A stretch of DNA of 64,000 bases from Cocleimonas flava (GTDB taxonomy: Bacteria; Pseudomonadota; Gammaproteobacteria; Thiotrichales; Thiotrichaceae), in assembly GCF_004339015.1 (NCBI RefSeq), contig NZ_SMFQ01000004.1, positions 867,901 to 931,900 of the forward strand, given 5' to 3'. The notes beneath the pieces are model-generated. The model did no database searches and had not been told where the DNA came from. It was given only the letters and a program-made list of their open reading frames with translations. This document shows positions 33,519 to 42,389 of this stretch, piece by piece. Made by a program: the position numbers and the translations under genes. Position 1 is the stretch's first letter; every line of letters starts with the position of its first letter.

Positions 33519-34445
33519 ATGTTATATCAAGATCAAAAAATGACGAACAATCAGCTTTCGCACCTTGACTGGTTAGAGTCAGAAGCTATCCATATTATGC
33601 GCGAAGTAGCGGGGCAATGTGAAAACCCGGTACTACTCTTTTCTGGCGGCAAAGATTCAATCTGTTTACTTCGCCTGGCAGAAAAAGCGTTTCGTCCGAG
33701 CCGTTTTCCGTTTCCCTTACTGCATATTGATACGGGTCATAATTACCCAGAAGTGATTAAATTTCGTGATCAATACGCCGAAGAATTAGGCGAAAGACTG
33801 ATTGTGCGCACTATCGAAGATTCGATGAAACGCGGAACAGTCGTACTTAAAAATGCCGATGAATCTCGTAATAAGCACCAATCTGTCACTTTACTCGAGG
33901 CAATTGAAGAATTCGGATTTGATGCCTGCATCGGTGGCGCACGCCGCGACGAGGAAAAAGCCAGAGCGAAAGAGAGAATTATGAGTTTTCGTGATGAATT
34001 CGGTCAGTGGGACCCTAAAAACCAACGCCCAGAGCTTTGGAATCTGTATAACGCGCGAACTCATCAAGGTGAAAATATTCGTTCATTCCCTATTTCTAAC
34101 TGGACTGAAATGGATGTTTGGCAATATATCCATCGCGAACAATTAAGCTTGCCGAGTATCTATTTTGCACACCAACGCCCAGTGGTTAAACGCAATGGAA
34201 ATATCGTTCCTGTTACCAATATCACCCCTGCTAAGCAAGATGAAGACATCATTGATTTACAGGTACGTTTTCGCACAGTAGGTGATATCAGCTGTACAGC
34301 TCCTGTTATCTCAGATGCTGATTCGATTGAAAAAATCATTCTCGAAACCGCATCGACAACACTTACTGAACGTGGAGAAACACGTCTTGATGATCAATCA
34401 AGCGAAGCCGCGATGGAACAACGCAAAAAAGAGGGATATTTCTAA
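33519..34445 (+). CDS. cysD: Sulfate adenylyltransferase subunit 2 CysD
   Basis: A 308-residue PP-loop ATPase that forms adenosine 5'-phosphosulfate with CysN. The PP-loop SGGKDS lies near residue 44 (ENPVLLFSGGKDSICLLRLAEKAF), followed by PFPLLHIDTGHNYPEV, IGGARRDEEKARAKER and WTEMDVWQYI. The ATG at 33519 has AAGG upstream; a second ATG at 33540 is possible. The gene ends one base into the start of cysN. Confidence 0.95.
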   Translation: MLYQDQKMTNNQLSHLDWLESEAIHIMREVAGQCENPVLLFSGGKDSICLLRLAEKAFRPSRFPFPLLHIDTGHNYPEVIKFRDQYAEELGERLIVRTIEDSMKRGTVVLKNADESRNKHQSVTLLEAIEEFGFDACIGGARRDEEKARAKERIMSFRDEFGQWDPKNQRPELWNLYNARTHQGENIRSFPISNWTEMDVWQYIHREQLSLPSIYFAHQRPVVKRNGNIVPVTNITPAKQDEDIIDLQVRFRTVGDISCTAPVISDADSIEKIILETASTTLTERGETRLDDQSSEAAMEQRKKEGYF

Positions 34446-35761
34446 TGACTGCATTAACTTCTAACCATCACATAGACAACGGTTTATTAAGATTACTCAC
34501 TTGTGGCAGTGTTGATGATGGTAAAAGTACCCTGATTGGGCGTTTGCTGTTTGATTCCAAGTCGATACTCACCGATACCTTGTCTGCATTGGATAAAACC
34601 TCGCAGAAAAGAGGCTTACAAGAAATTGATCTGGCACTACTTACGGATGGCCTTCAGGCTGAACGTGAACAAGGGATTACGATTGATGTGGCTTACCGTT
34701 ATTTTTCTACGGGAACACGTAAGTACATTATCGCAGATGCGCCGGGTCATGAGCAATATACGCGAAATATGGTGACCGCTGCATCGACCGCAAATCTGGC
34801 TATTATTTTGGTAGATGCACGCAAAGGAATTCAAACGCAAACCCGCAGACATTCTTATCTCTCGCATTTAGTGGGTATCGAGAATCTGGTTGTTGCAGTA
34901 AATAAAATGGATTTAGTGGATTATAGCGAAAACATCTTTGAAACCATCAAACAGGACTACCTCAAATTTGCCGAAGAGCTAGGTATTGAGACGGTTGAAT
35001 TTATCCCTCTATCTGCATTAAAGGGAGACATGGTTGTAGAAAGAGGAGATAACTTAGACTGGTATCAAGGCAACACCTTGATGCAAAGGCTTGAGTTAGG
35101 TTCTCAGTTCATAGCTGACGAAAACAACAATGAAAATAATGGTGCTGCAAGTCATGAGGCCAAGCCATTCCGCTTCCCTGTTCAATATGTATGCAGACCT
35201 AAAGATTCTACTAGGCCCGAACTTCACGATTACCGTGGGTTTATGGGAAGAGTTGAGTCTGGTGAAATTAAAGTAGGCGAAAGTATCACGGTACTTCCTT
35301 CGGGGAAAATCTCTACTGTTGAAGCCATAGAGCTGGGAGACGTACAAAAATATAATGCCATTAAAGAACAGTCTGTGACGTTATTGCTAAGCGATGAAAT
35401 TGACATTTCTCGGGGCGATATGATTGTTAAGACGTCTGATTTACCGACACAAAGCAAACAGATAGATGCAACTATTTGCTGGTTTGACGATACTCCTCTG
35501 GATAAATCAAAAACCTATCAAATCCGACACACGACACGTGAAAGTAAAGCAAAGTTAATCGATATAAAGCACAAAATAGACGTCAACAATCTGGAACAAC
35601 AATCAGTCAATGAATTACAAATGAATGATATTGCACAGGTTTCATTTAAGCTGGCGAATACTTTATTTACGGATGCTTATAAAGACAATAGAGCGACAGG
35701 TGCATTTATTGTGATCGACAGCCATTCGAATAATACCGTTGGAGCTGGGATGATCTCTTAA
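34445..35761 (+). CDS. cysN: Sulfate adenylyltransferase subunit 1 CysN
   Basis: A 438-residue translation-factor-like GTPase that drives sulfate activation by CysD. G motifs are GSVDDGKST near residue 21, DAPGHEQYTRN, and NKMDLVDY. The stand-alone form lacks a fused APS kinase domain, so this is cysN and not cysNC. Element copy 14 lies about 30 bp after its stop. Confidence 0.95.
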   Translation: MTALTSNHHIDNGLLRLLTCGSVDDGKSTLIGRLLFDSKSILTDTLSALDKTSQKRGLQEIDLALLTDGLQAEREQGITIDVAYRYFSTGTRKYIIADAPGHEQYTRNMVTAASTANLAIILVDARKGIQTQTRRHSYLSHLVGIENLVVAVNKMDLVDYSENIFETIKQDYLKFAEELGIETVEFIPLSALKGDMVVERGDNLDWYQGNTLMQRLELGSQFIADENNNENNGAASHEAKPFRFPVQYVCRPKDSTRPELHDYRGFMGRVESGEIKVGESITVLPSGKISTVEAIELGDVQKYNAIKEQSVTLLLSDEIDISRGDMIVKTSDLPTQSKQIDATICWFDDTPLDKSKTYQIRHTTRESKAKLIDIKHKIDVNNLEQQSVNELQMNDIAQVSFKLANTLFTDAYKDNRATGAFIVIDSHSNNTVGAGMIS

Positions 35762-35792
35762 CAGATTTGACGAGGTTTTTGAGAGTTTAAAA

Positions 35793-35821
35793 GCCACCCC
35801 CCTACTTATAAGCGTTTTTTT
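35793..35821 (+). repeat. C-rich/T-tract dispersed element, copy 14
   Basis: GCCACCCCCCTACTTATAAG, then CG and seven T, downstream of cysN in the sense direction. Confidence 0.85.
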
Positions 35822-35827
35822 AAGCGG

Positions 35828-35885
35828 GGTTCTGATGATGGGTTTTCCATTTTATTCTTTTTAAAATGGGGGACTCTTCAGAACC
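35828..35885. other. Nested hairpin between cysN and the DUF3291 gene
   Basis: Outer arms GGTTCTGA (35828-35835) and TCAGAACC (35878-35885) enclose inner arms CCATTTT (35847-35853) and AAAATGG (35863-35869). No T-run follows. It may be an RNA structure or a small repeat. Confidence 0.45.
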
Positions 35886-35967
35886 TGACGCCTGAAGTAT
35901 TATTCAAAGTGGTCAGACAGTGTGTTAACTTGGGTGCTGATTTTGCAATGATCAAAGTTGGCACATT

Positions 35968-36429
35968 ATGAAAAATAAGGATATCTCGTATCACATCGCG
36001 CAAATCAATATTGCGCAAGCGAAAGCAGATAAGGACTCTGAAATCATGTCAGGCTTTATCTCTCGTCTCGATGAAATTCATACCCTCGCGGATAATGCAC
36101 CAGGGTTTATCTGGCGGCTTGAAACAGAAGATGGTGACGATGGATCCGTTAGTGTTTTTAACGATCCGTTATTACTGATCAATATGAGTGTTTGGCGGGA
36201 TATTGATTCACTAAGAGCTTTTGTTTACAAATCGATTCATATTGAATTATTACAAGACAGAGATGCATGGTTCGACAAAATGGGAGAAATACATCAAACG
36301 CTTTGGTGGGTGCCGGCAGGACACATCCCTACTATTCAAGAAGGTAAAGACAAGCTTGACCAGATTCGTGAATTTGGACCGACAGCTGAAGCTTTTACCT
36401 TTGGAAAGAAATTCCCTTCACCGACGTAA
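35968..36429 (+). CDS. DUF3291 family protein
   Basis: A 153-residue soluble protein matching DUF3291 in its opening YHIAQINIAQAKADKDSEIM and the blocks PGFIWRL, NMSVWRDIDSLRAFVYKS and WWVPAGHIPTIQEGKDKLD. The fold is of the dimeric alpha/beta-barrel type and the function is not established. Not in an obvious operon. Confidence 0.75.
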   Translation: MKNKDISYHIAQINIAQAKADKDSEIMSGFISRLDEIHTLADNAPGFIWRLETEDGDDGSVSVFNDPLLLINMSVWRDIDSLRAFVYKSIHIELLQDRDAWFDKMGEIHQTLWWVPAGHIPTIQEGKDKLDQIREFGPTAEAFTFGKKFPSPT

Positions 36430-36578
36430 CTTTTTACTAATAACAATAAGCATTATCTAATTAACGATTAATTACGACTTAATCTGATTGTTATAATCAT
36501 AAGCAATGCTTTTTTAATACACCGCTACAATCAAAAACGAATCAATAAACGAACTATAAAACAAAGCAGAGCTGAAAA

Positions 36579-37052
36579 TTAATTCAGCGATTTACTCATT
36601 TGCATGCTCATTACATTTTTATCTTTATAGAAAAATTCAGTATTGAATGAGGCTTGCTTAGGTAAAGACGCGTGTTGCGTTTGTAAACGCCATCCATTCT
36701 CTTGTAGAACATAAACGTTTGTTGCGTAGACTTCAGATAACTCACCCGTGATTATATCAGCAACAAAGCTTTCTAGTACTAGATGAATTTCGATACCAGG
36801 TGCTTTTGTAACGCTTAACACTTCTCGGTTGATTGTGGTTTGTGGAATTCCTTCGAGTAAAAATTCCCAGTTATCAACGACTTTTTTACGACCAATGATT
36901 GTAGAATTATTTGGATGCGTACTACTCACTCCAGAATCTGCAAACAAAGATTCCATCAATAAAAAATCACCCTCTCCAAACGCTTTATAAAATGCTATTT
37001 CAACTTGTTCTGCACTTTCATATAAAAAATCTATTTTTCTTTCTGCGCTCAT
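36579..37052 (-). CDS. SnoaL/DUF4440-like NTF2-fold protein
   Basis: A 157-residue protein of the nuclear-transport-factor-2-like fold. The segment EIAFYKAFGEGDFLLMESLFADSGVSSTHP is typical of the SnoaL/DUF4440 group, and later strands include IEIHLVLESFV and GWRLQTQHASLP. Such proteins are enzymes or ligand binders; nothing here fixes a substrate. Confidence 0.7.
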   Translation of the reverse strand: MSAERKIDFLYESAEQVEIAFYKAFGEGDFLLMESLFADSGVSSTHPNNSTIIGRKKVVDNWEFLLEGIPQTTINREVLSVTKAPGIEIHLVLESFVADIITGELSEVYATNVYVLQENGWRLQTQHASLPKQASFNTEFFYKDKNVMSMQMSKSLN

Positions 37053-37492
37053 ATTTTTTCTCTCTTTATAAATTTTGATTATTTTAGTTTTATGTCTTAT
37101 TTTTAGTATTAGTTTTAACTAAGCAAGTTGTATGCCAAGTTTAGAAACAAAATAAGTCACTGTTATTTATAAAGTTTTTGTTTAACCAAGAAGTGCAACA
37201 AGAAGAGACAAAAAAAGAGTGACAAAAAATATCCACTTTTTTGTTAACTTTTGTCACTACCTATCAGGTAGAGAAGTTGTTTTACAGGTGAAGATAGACA
37301 GTAGGTCTAAAATTATTGATAAAGTCGATTAATTTCGATGTAGAAATCATCCCGTAATCAGTTCTTCTTGCAAGAATAAGCCTATACGGAGACCTTTGTT
37401 ATCCATAAAAATTGATGTTATGGATAACAACAAAAAAGTGTAAACCTGTTTATTTTTCTATCCCCACCCCCCTACTTTGAGGCGTTTTTTTA
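37053..37492. other. Gene-free region with two strong hairpins
   Basis: AGTGACAAAA (37218-37227) pairs with TTTTGTCACT (37249-37258), and TTGTTATCCATA (37396-37407) pairs with TATGGATAACAA (37419-37430), both perfect. Element copy 15 lies at 37462. No open reading frame of note. The hairpins lack T-runs, so they are not intrinsic terminators. Confidence 0.5.
37462..37491 (+). repeat. C-rich/T-tract dispersed element, copy 15
   Basis: CCCCACCCCCCTACTTTGAGG, then CG and seven T, ending one base before the stop codon of the glcD-like gene on the opposite strand. Antisense to that gene. Confidence 0.85.
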
Positions 37493-38884
37493 TTAACTAT
37501 TGATTGCCACGACTTTTCCGGGATTCAATATATTTAGCGGATCCAATGATTGCTTAATGGTTTTCATAACATTCACTGCAGGGCCATGCTCTTTAAGCAG
37601 AAATTCCATTTTACCTGTTCCGATCCCATGCTCTCCGGTAATCGTTCCACCCATTGCCAAAGATCGCGCTAAGAGTCTTTCATTGAAGGCAATAGCGGTT
37701 TTCATCTCATCTTCATTATCCGTATCGACTAACATCACTGTATGAAAATTACCGTCGCCCACGTGACCAACAATGGGGGATAGCAGACCAGTTTCATCAA
37801 TGTCTTTTCGGGTTTCCAGAATACACTCCGCCAAACGAGACACAGGCACACACACATCGGTTGCCCACATACCTGCACCCGGACGTAATGCTTTACAGGC
37901 GTAAGCCGCATCGTGTCGCGCACGCCATAATTTATTTTTCTCTTCTTCTTTATCACTCCACTGGAATTCATTGCCGCCATTTTCTGCGGCTAATTCTCCC
38001 ACCATTTGAGCTTGTTCTACGACACCTTTTTCTGTGCCATGAAACTCTAAAAACAAAGTGGGTTTTAAGGGGTAATCCAGATTTGAATATTTGTTGATTG
38101 CATCGATTTGTACTTCATCCAGAAACTCTATTCTGGCAACAGGGATACCCATTTGTACTGTTTCAATCACGGTATTTACCGCGCCTTCGAGTGATTCAAA
38201 ATCACAGACAGCCGCCGCCATAGCCTCTGGCCTTCCGTATAAACGCACGGTAAGTTCGGTGATGATTCCGAGCGTACCTTCGGAGCCTATCATTAACTTT
38301 GTCAGATCATATCCGGCTGATGATTTACGGGCACGTCCCCCGGTTTTTATGATTTCACCGTCAGCCATGACCACGGTCAAACCCAATACATTTTCGCGCA
38401 TTGTGCCGTAACGAACCGCATTGGTTCCCGATGCTCTGGTAGCGGCCATTCCGCCAAAAGTCGCATCTGCACCAGGATCAACGGGGAAAAATAAGCCAGA
38501 TGTTCTCAGGTGAGTAGCAAGTTGTCTGCGTGTAACCCCTGCTTGCAAAGTGACATCCAGATCCTCTTCACTCAATCGCAGTATTTTATTCATTTCTGTA
38601 AAATCTAATGACACCCCCCCACTTTCAGGGATTACTTGCCCTTCCAGAGAAGTACCCGCGCCAAAAGGAATAACAGGGCACTGGTATTTGGCGCAAAGCT
38701 TTACAATTTCAGAAACTTCTTCAGTGCTATGAACCATTATCACGGCATCAGGCAGTTTGGGAATATGGTAGGACTCGTCTTTGCTGTGGACTTCACGGCT
38801 ATTCATATTGGTAGAGAAGCGATCACCGACAACATCGGTTAATTCTGCGAATAATTGTTCTAATGTATTTTTTTCGAGTGTCAT
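37493..38884 (-). CDS. FAD-linked oxidase of the GlcD/D-lactate dehydrogenase type
   Basis: A 463-residue FAD-dependent 2-hydroxyacid oxidase: FAD-binding PCMH domain with PVIPFGAGTSLEGQVIPESGG, VDPGADATFGGMAATRASGTN and GTLGIITELTVRL, then the oxidase C-terminal domain with PIVGHVGDGNFH and TITGEHGIGTGKMEFL. The best fit is a D-lactate or glycolate dehydrogenase. Copy 16 of the dispersed element's core falls in antisense in the PESGGVS codons. Stands alone, divergent from trxC. Confidence 0.9.
   Translation of the reverse strand: MTLEKNTLEQLFAELTDVVGDRFSTNMNSREVHSKDESYHIPKLPDAVIMVHSTEEVSEIVKLCAKYQCPVIPFGAGTSLEGQVIPESGGVSLDFTEMNKILRLSEEDLDVTLQAGVTRRQLATHLRTSGLFFPVDPGADATFGGMAATRASGTNAVRYGTMRENVLGLTVVMADGEIIKTGGRARKSSAGYDLTKLMIGSEGTLGIITELTVRLYGRPEAMAAAVCDFESLEGAVNTVIETVQMGIPVARIEFLDEVQIDAINKYSNLDYPLKPTLFLEFHGTEKGVVEQAQMVGELAAENGGNEFQWSDKEEEKNKLWRARHDAAYACKALRPGAGMWATDVCVPVSRLAECILETRKDIDETGLLSPIVGHVGDGNFHTVMLVDTDNEDEMKTAIAFNERLLARSLAMGGTITGEHGIGTGKMEFLLKEHGPAVNVMKTIKQSLDPLNILNPGKVVAINS
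38610..38630 (+). repeat. Dispersed element core, copy 16 (antisense inside glcD-like gene)
   Basis: GACACCCCCCCACTTTCAGGG, seven-C variant with no T-tract, antisense to the coding strand in the FAD-binding loop. The protein has the usual length here, so it may be a chance or partial match. Confidence 0.5.
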
Positions 38885-39213
38885 TACAAGCGTCTTTTTC
38901 TGAAATAAATGTGAGTTAACTATAGCCCAATAATAAACCTTTCTCGTTATATTTTACTACCCAGGTTCTGTCATTAATCTTCGATAATTCTTTAGGGATT
39001 CTTTATGGGAATATTTATGGCGTCGTTATGAATCTTTAGTTTATTTATCCCTGATTATCTGTTCCTGAAGACTCATCTAGCTCCAGATGGATTAATAAAG
39101 TCACCCCCCTACTTTCAGGCGTTTTTTTCTTGAATTTTCAGGAATAAACGCCACTATTTAATTATTAAAGGGTTCTACAAGAGCCGTCAACAAACGTAAT
39201 AAAGAGGTCTAAA
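38885..39213. other. Divergent intergenic region, glcD-like gene / trxC
   Basis: About 330 bp. Only element copy 17 was recognised. Confidence 0.4.
39100..39128 (+). repeat. C-rich/T-tract dispersed element, copy 17
   Basis: GTCACCCCCCTACTTTCAGG, then CG and seven T, 85 bp before the trxC ATG, in a divergent promoter region. Confidence 0.85.
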
Positions 39214-39648
39214 ATGACTGATTCTAAACAATGTGTGTGCCCCGCGTGTGGCGCAGTAAATCGAATTCCTGACAACCGTTTAAATGATAATCCCAAGTGC
39301 GGTAAATGTAAGGAAGCTATTTTTACCGGAAAACCGATAGAGCTTAGAGATCATAACTTTGCCAAGGTTATCGCAAAAAGTGATCTACCTGTCGTGGTAG
39401 ATTTCTGGGCGCAATGGTGTGGCCCGTGCAAAATGATGGGGCCTGATTTTGCTGAAGCTGCGGCAAAAATGTCACCCAATGTTATCTTTGCCAAAGTAAA
39501 TACCGAACTTGCCCAGCAAACAGCAAGCAAATTTGATATTCGCAGTATTCCCAGTCTTTTAGTGTTTAAAAATGGGCAATCGGTAGCCAGACAAGCTGGC
39601 GCCATGAATACCCAACAAATCATAGATTGGGTTAAAGCGAACACTTAA
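39214..39648 (+). CDS. trxC: Thioredoxin 2
   Basis: A 144-residue thioredoxin with the extra N-terminal zinc domain of TrxC: two CxxC pairs, CVCPAC and CGKC, in the first 30 residues. The redox site WCGPC is at residues 68-72 (FWAQWCGPCKMMGPDF). It reduces disulfides in the cytoplasm and is often induced by oxidative stress. Confidence 0.95.
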   Translation: MTDSKQCVCPACGAVNRIPDNRLNDNPKCGKCKEAIFTGKPIELRDHNFAKVIAKSDLPVVVDFWAQWCGPCKMMGPDFAEAAAKMSPNVIFAKVNTELAQQTASKFDIRSIPSLLVFKNGQSVARQAGAMNTQQIIDWVKANT

Positions 39649-39672
39649 ATATATATCGGTTAAACGAAAAAT

Positions 39673-39708
39673 CACCTGTTTGACTGACATAGATTGGCGG
39701 GTGTTTTT
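39673..39708 (+). terminator. Probable terminator of trxC
   Basis: CACCTG (39673-39678) pairs with CGGGTG (39698-39703, one G-U), followed by five T. The loop is long at 19 bases. Confidence 0.4.
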
Positions 39709-39901
39709 ATAGCTGAATTTCATTGGACTTAACTGGCTTCATTTTAAGAAACTTTGAGTGAAGCCAAAATATGCTAAAAACCCCTTCTATATATTTACCT
39801 ATTAGCCTTTTAACCCCTTTATTACAAGGCATTTTGGCTGATTGACATTTCAGATAAGGGGTAACTTAATCAGGGCACTTTTGTGGTAAAATCGGGGGCT
39901 A

Positions 39902-39919
39902 TAACAATGAACATTGTTA
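39902..39919. promoter_or_regulatory. Palindrome upstream of the micropeptide gene
   Basis: TAACAATG AA CATTGTTA is a perfect palindrome 64 bp before the micropeptide ATG. A candidate promoter, TTGACA (39842-39847) with CTTAAT 17 bases later, lies just upstream. It could be an operator. Confidence 0.4.
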
Positions 39920-39982
39920 CGCTTTTTAACCACTAATAATTCAAATAATACTTAAAACGTAGATAATTAAAAAGTCGATAAA

Positions 39983-40057
39983 ATGAAAAACCCAAAAGCC
40001 ATAAAAGAAATGATCGTCGTCACGCTGATAGTGATTGGTATCATGATCTTCGCTTAG
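39983..40057 (+). CDS. Candidate 24-residue single-pass membrane micropeptide
   Basis: ATG to TAG gives 24 residues: a polar, basic start (MKNPKAIKEM) followed by an uninterrupted hydrophobic helix (IVVTLIVIGIMIFA). It would insert as a single membrane segment. A promoter-like sequence and a palindrome lie upstream, and a good intrinsic terminator ends 98 bp downstream, so it has a transcription unit of its own. There is no strong ribosome-binding site. Function unknown. Confidence 0.5.
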   Translation: MKNPKAIKEMIVVTLIVIGIMIFA

Positions 40058-40125
40058 GCGTATTTGATACTCTAATTTATTAACCGTATCTTAAGCAACT
40101 AAGACGAAACAAAAAGACATCTTTT

Positions 40126-40155
40126 AGAACATGTGAATCAATGTTCTGCTTTTTT
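40126..40155 (+). terminator. Intrinsic terminator after the micropeptide
   Basis: AGAACAT pairs with ATGTTCT across an eight-base loop, followed by GC and six T. Confidence 0.75.
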
Positions 40156-40301
40156 GTTGCAGCACATTCCTGGTGCTTATGTGATACATGATTTCTGTTT
40201 TCTCTCTAATATTTCAAATCACCCAAGATAAATATTACCTAGATCTTTGATTGCAGTCGCACTGCTCATAACGCTGTGCAATACTTCAGATTAGACCAAT
40301 A

Positions 40302-41846
40302 ATGACAAACCTTATGACAACACCCTCAGCTAACATTATTTTATGTACCTTAAATGCGCGTTATATACACTCAGCATTTGGATTACGTTATCTGTACGCT
40401 AATCTTGGCGAATTGCAATCTCAAACCATACTCAAAGAATTTACCATCCATGAACGCCCTATCGATGTTGTTGAAAAATTACTTGAATCCAACCCCAAAA
40501 TAATTGGCTTTAGTGTTTATATCTGGAATGTCACTGAAATCGGCGAAACCGTTGCAATATTAAAACAGGTTGCTCCAGAGGTTAGCATTGTCTTAGGTGG
40601 CCCGGAAGTCAGTCATTTGCCAGATAAACCAGAATGCGTAGATCTCGCTGATTACATCATTAAAGGTCCGGGTGAAATCAGTTTTCGTGTACTCTGCGAA
40701 CAAGTTCTAAATGGTCAAAGACCATTGAACAAAGTGATTGAAGGCGTTGCTGAAACACTGGATAAAATAGCATCACCTTATGAATTCTACAGTGATGAGG
40801 ACATAAGCAACCGTTTGATCTACGTAGAAGCATCAAGAGGCTGTCCATTTAAATGTGAGTTTTGTCTATCATCGCTAGATAAGACCTCGAAGCCATTTGA
40901 GTTAGGTGCATTTCTAGAGGAAATGGATAAGCTTTATCAACGTGGCGCGCGTAATTTCAAATTTATCGATCGAACCTTTAATCTAAAGGTGAGTACCAGT
41001 GTCGCTATTCTTGAATTTTTTCTGGAGCGCATGACGGATAATTTATATCTTCATTTTGAAGTTATCCCGGATAATCTTCCAGAAAAACTCAAGCAAGCAT
41101 TGATGCGCTTTCCCAAAGATTCACTGCAATTTGAAATTGGGGTACAGACATTCGACCCTGAAATTCAGGGATTGATTAGTCGTAAACAAGATAATAATAA
41201 AACCAAAGAGAATCTACTGTGGTTACGAGAACATACTGGCGCTCATATCCATGCCGATCTAATTTTTGGCTTACCCAGTGACACTCTGGATAATTTTGGC
41301 AAAAGTTTTGATCAGTTAGTGGCATTGAACCCACAAGAAATTCAGCTTGGAATTTTAAAGCGACTGCGCGGCGCTCCTCTTAATCGTCACAATGAAGATT
41401 ATCAATTGGTCTATAGCGACACTCCTCCCTATACAATATTAACCACCAAAGATATTTCCTTCACTGAGATGCAGCGGGTAAAACGATTTGCGCGTTACTG
41501 GGATATGATTGCCAACTCTGGCAGATTTAAACACACGCTGCCTCTTATTCTGGGTATTAAAAATCCTAACGAGAACACCTCCGCATTTAAGCGCTTTATG
41601 CAATTATCAGATGCGCTACACAATACCGAAGGCAGCACCTGGAAAATCGCTTTACCCCGTTTATATAAATTACTGTATGAAGTTGTAAGCGATGAACTGG
41701 CTATTCCTGAAGAACAAATGCGTGAGTATTTAGAAAAAGATCATCAACGCACTAAACAGAAAGGATCCTTGGAATTGATATTAAACTCGAGAAAGAACAA
41801 CAAACAAGGCAAAGCAAATAAACGTCAGATGAATCATGCGAGTTAA
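40302..41846 (+). CDS. B12-binding radical SAM protein (DUF4080 type)
   Basis: A 514-residue protein with an N-terminal cobalamin-binding Rossmann domain (NIILCTLNARYIHSAFGLRYLYANL, IIGFSVYIWN, IVLGGPEVSH) and a radical SAM domain whose cluster motif is C181-x3-C185-x2-C188 (ASRGCPFKCEFCLSSLDKT). The C-terminal DUF4080 region follows. Family members are thought to perform methylation-like radical chemistry, but the substrate is unknown. No partner gene is adjacent. Confidence 0.88.
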   Translation: MTNLMTTPSANIILCTLNARYIHSAFGLRYLYANLGELQSQTILKEFTIHERPIDVVEKLLESNPKIIGFSVYIWNVTEIGETVAILKQVAPEVSIVLGGPEVSHLPDKPECVDLADYIIKGPGEISFRVLCEQVLNGQRPLNKVIEGVAETLDKIASPYEFYSDEDISNRLIYVEASRGCPFKCEFCLSSLDKTSKPFELGAFLEEMDKLYQRGARNFKFIDRTFNLKVSTSVAILEFFLERMTDNLYLHFEVIPDNLPEKLKQALMRFPKDSLQFEIGVQTFDPEIQGLISRKQDNNKTKENLLWLREHTGAHIHADLIFGLPSDTLDNFGKSFDQLVALNPQEIQLGILKRLRGAPLNRHNEDYQLVYSDTPPYTILTTKDISFTEMQRVKRFARYWDMIANSGRFKHTLPLILGIKNPNENTSAFKRFMQLSDALHNTEGSTWKIALPRLYKLLYEVVSDELAIPEEQMREYLEKDHQRTKQKGSLELILNSRKNNKQGKANKRQMNHAS

Positions 41847-42099
41847 ACTAAGTGTCTTTTATAGATAGATGAATTGTCAGAAGAGCCAATAGAAAAACCA
41901 ATAAAAATTTTGCTAGAAAATATTTTTATAATTAATTATTAATAGCCTCTTTTTATTTGTGCAATGTATTATCACATAAGCTATTCTCATACTGTTCTTG
42001 CGTTTAAATCGAAGCTTAAAATCTAGCCTATCATTGAACTTTTCGCCTTATTTAAACTCTGAACTAACCCATCTTATAAAAACTAAAGAGGATTAAAAT

Positions 42100-42342
42100 A
42101 TGACTTTGAATAAAGTATTAGCTGTTACAAGTTTTGCATTTATAGTTACAGGTATCTCTGTTGCTCAAGCATCTCAACAACAAATTGAAGGCGCTGCTCC
42201 CGCAGTAATGGCTCCAGCTGGGGTTGAACATCAGCATCAATTACCTAACGGCACTTTTATTACTCACACACATAAGAATGGTGGGGACACATCGCATACT
42301 CATACAATGGCTGAAGTTAAAAAAGCCCTGCATATGAAGTAA
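42100..42342 (+). CDS. Small secreted His-rich protein
   Basis: An 80-residue protein with a signal peptide (MTLNKVLAVTSFAFIVTGISVAQA, cleaved near residue 24). The mature part has His-rich segments GVEHQHQLPNG and FITHTHKNGGDTSHTHT, nine His in about 55 residues, which suggests binding of a transition metal in the periplasm. A ribosome-binding site (AGAGGA) precedes the ATG and a terminator follows. I do not recognise the family. Confidence 0.7.
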   Translation: MTLNKVLAVTSFAFIVTGISVAQASQQQIEGAAPAVMAPAGVEHQHQLPNGTFITHTHKNGGDTSHTHTMAEVKKALHMK

Positions 42343-42357
42343 GTTTTCATATAAATA

Positions 42358-42389
42358 TAAAAAAAGGCTAATTTAATTAGCCTTTTTTT
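42358..42389. terminator. Bidirectional terminator between convergent genes
   Basis: AAAAAAGGCTAA and TTAGCCTTTTTTT pair across a five-base loop. The right arm overlaps the last codons and stop of the minus-strand lipoprotein gene. Confidence 0.85.

Noticed and set aside
36421-36520. Possible terminator after the DUF3291 gene (AGCATT ... AATGCT and six T)
   Set aside because: The arms are six bases with a loop of about 50, too weak to call.
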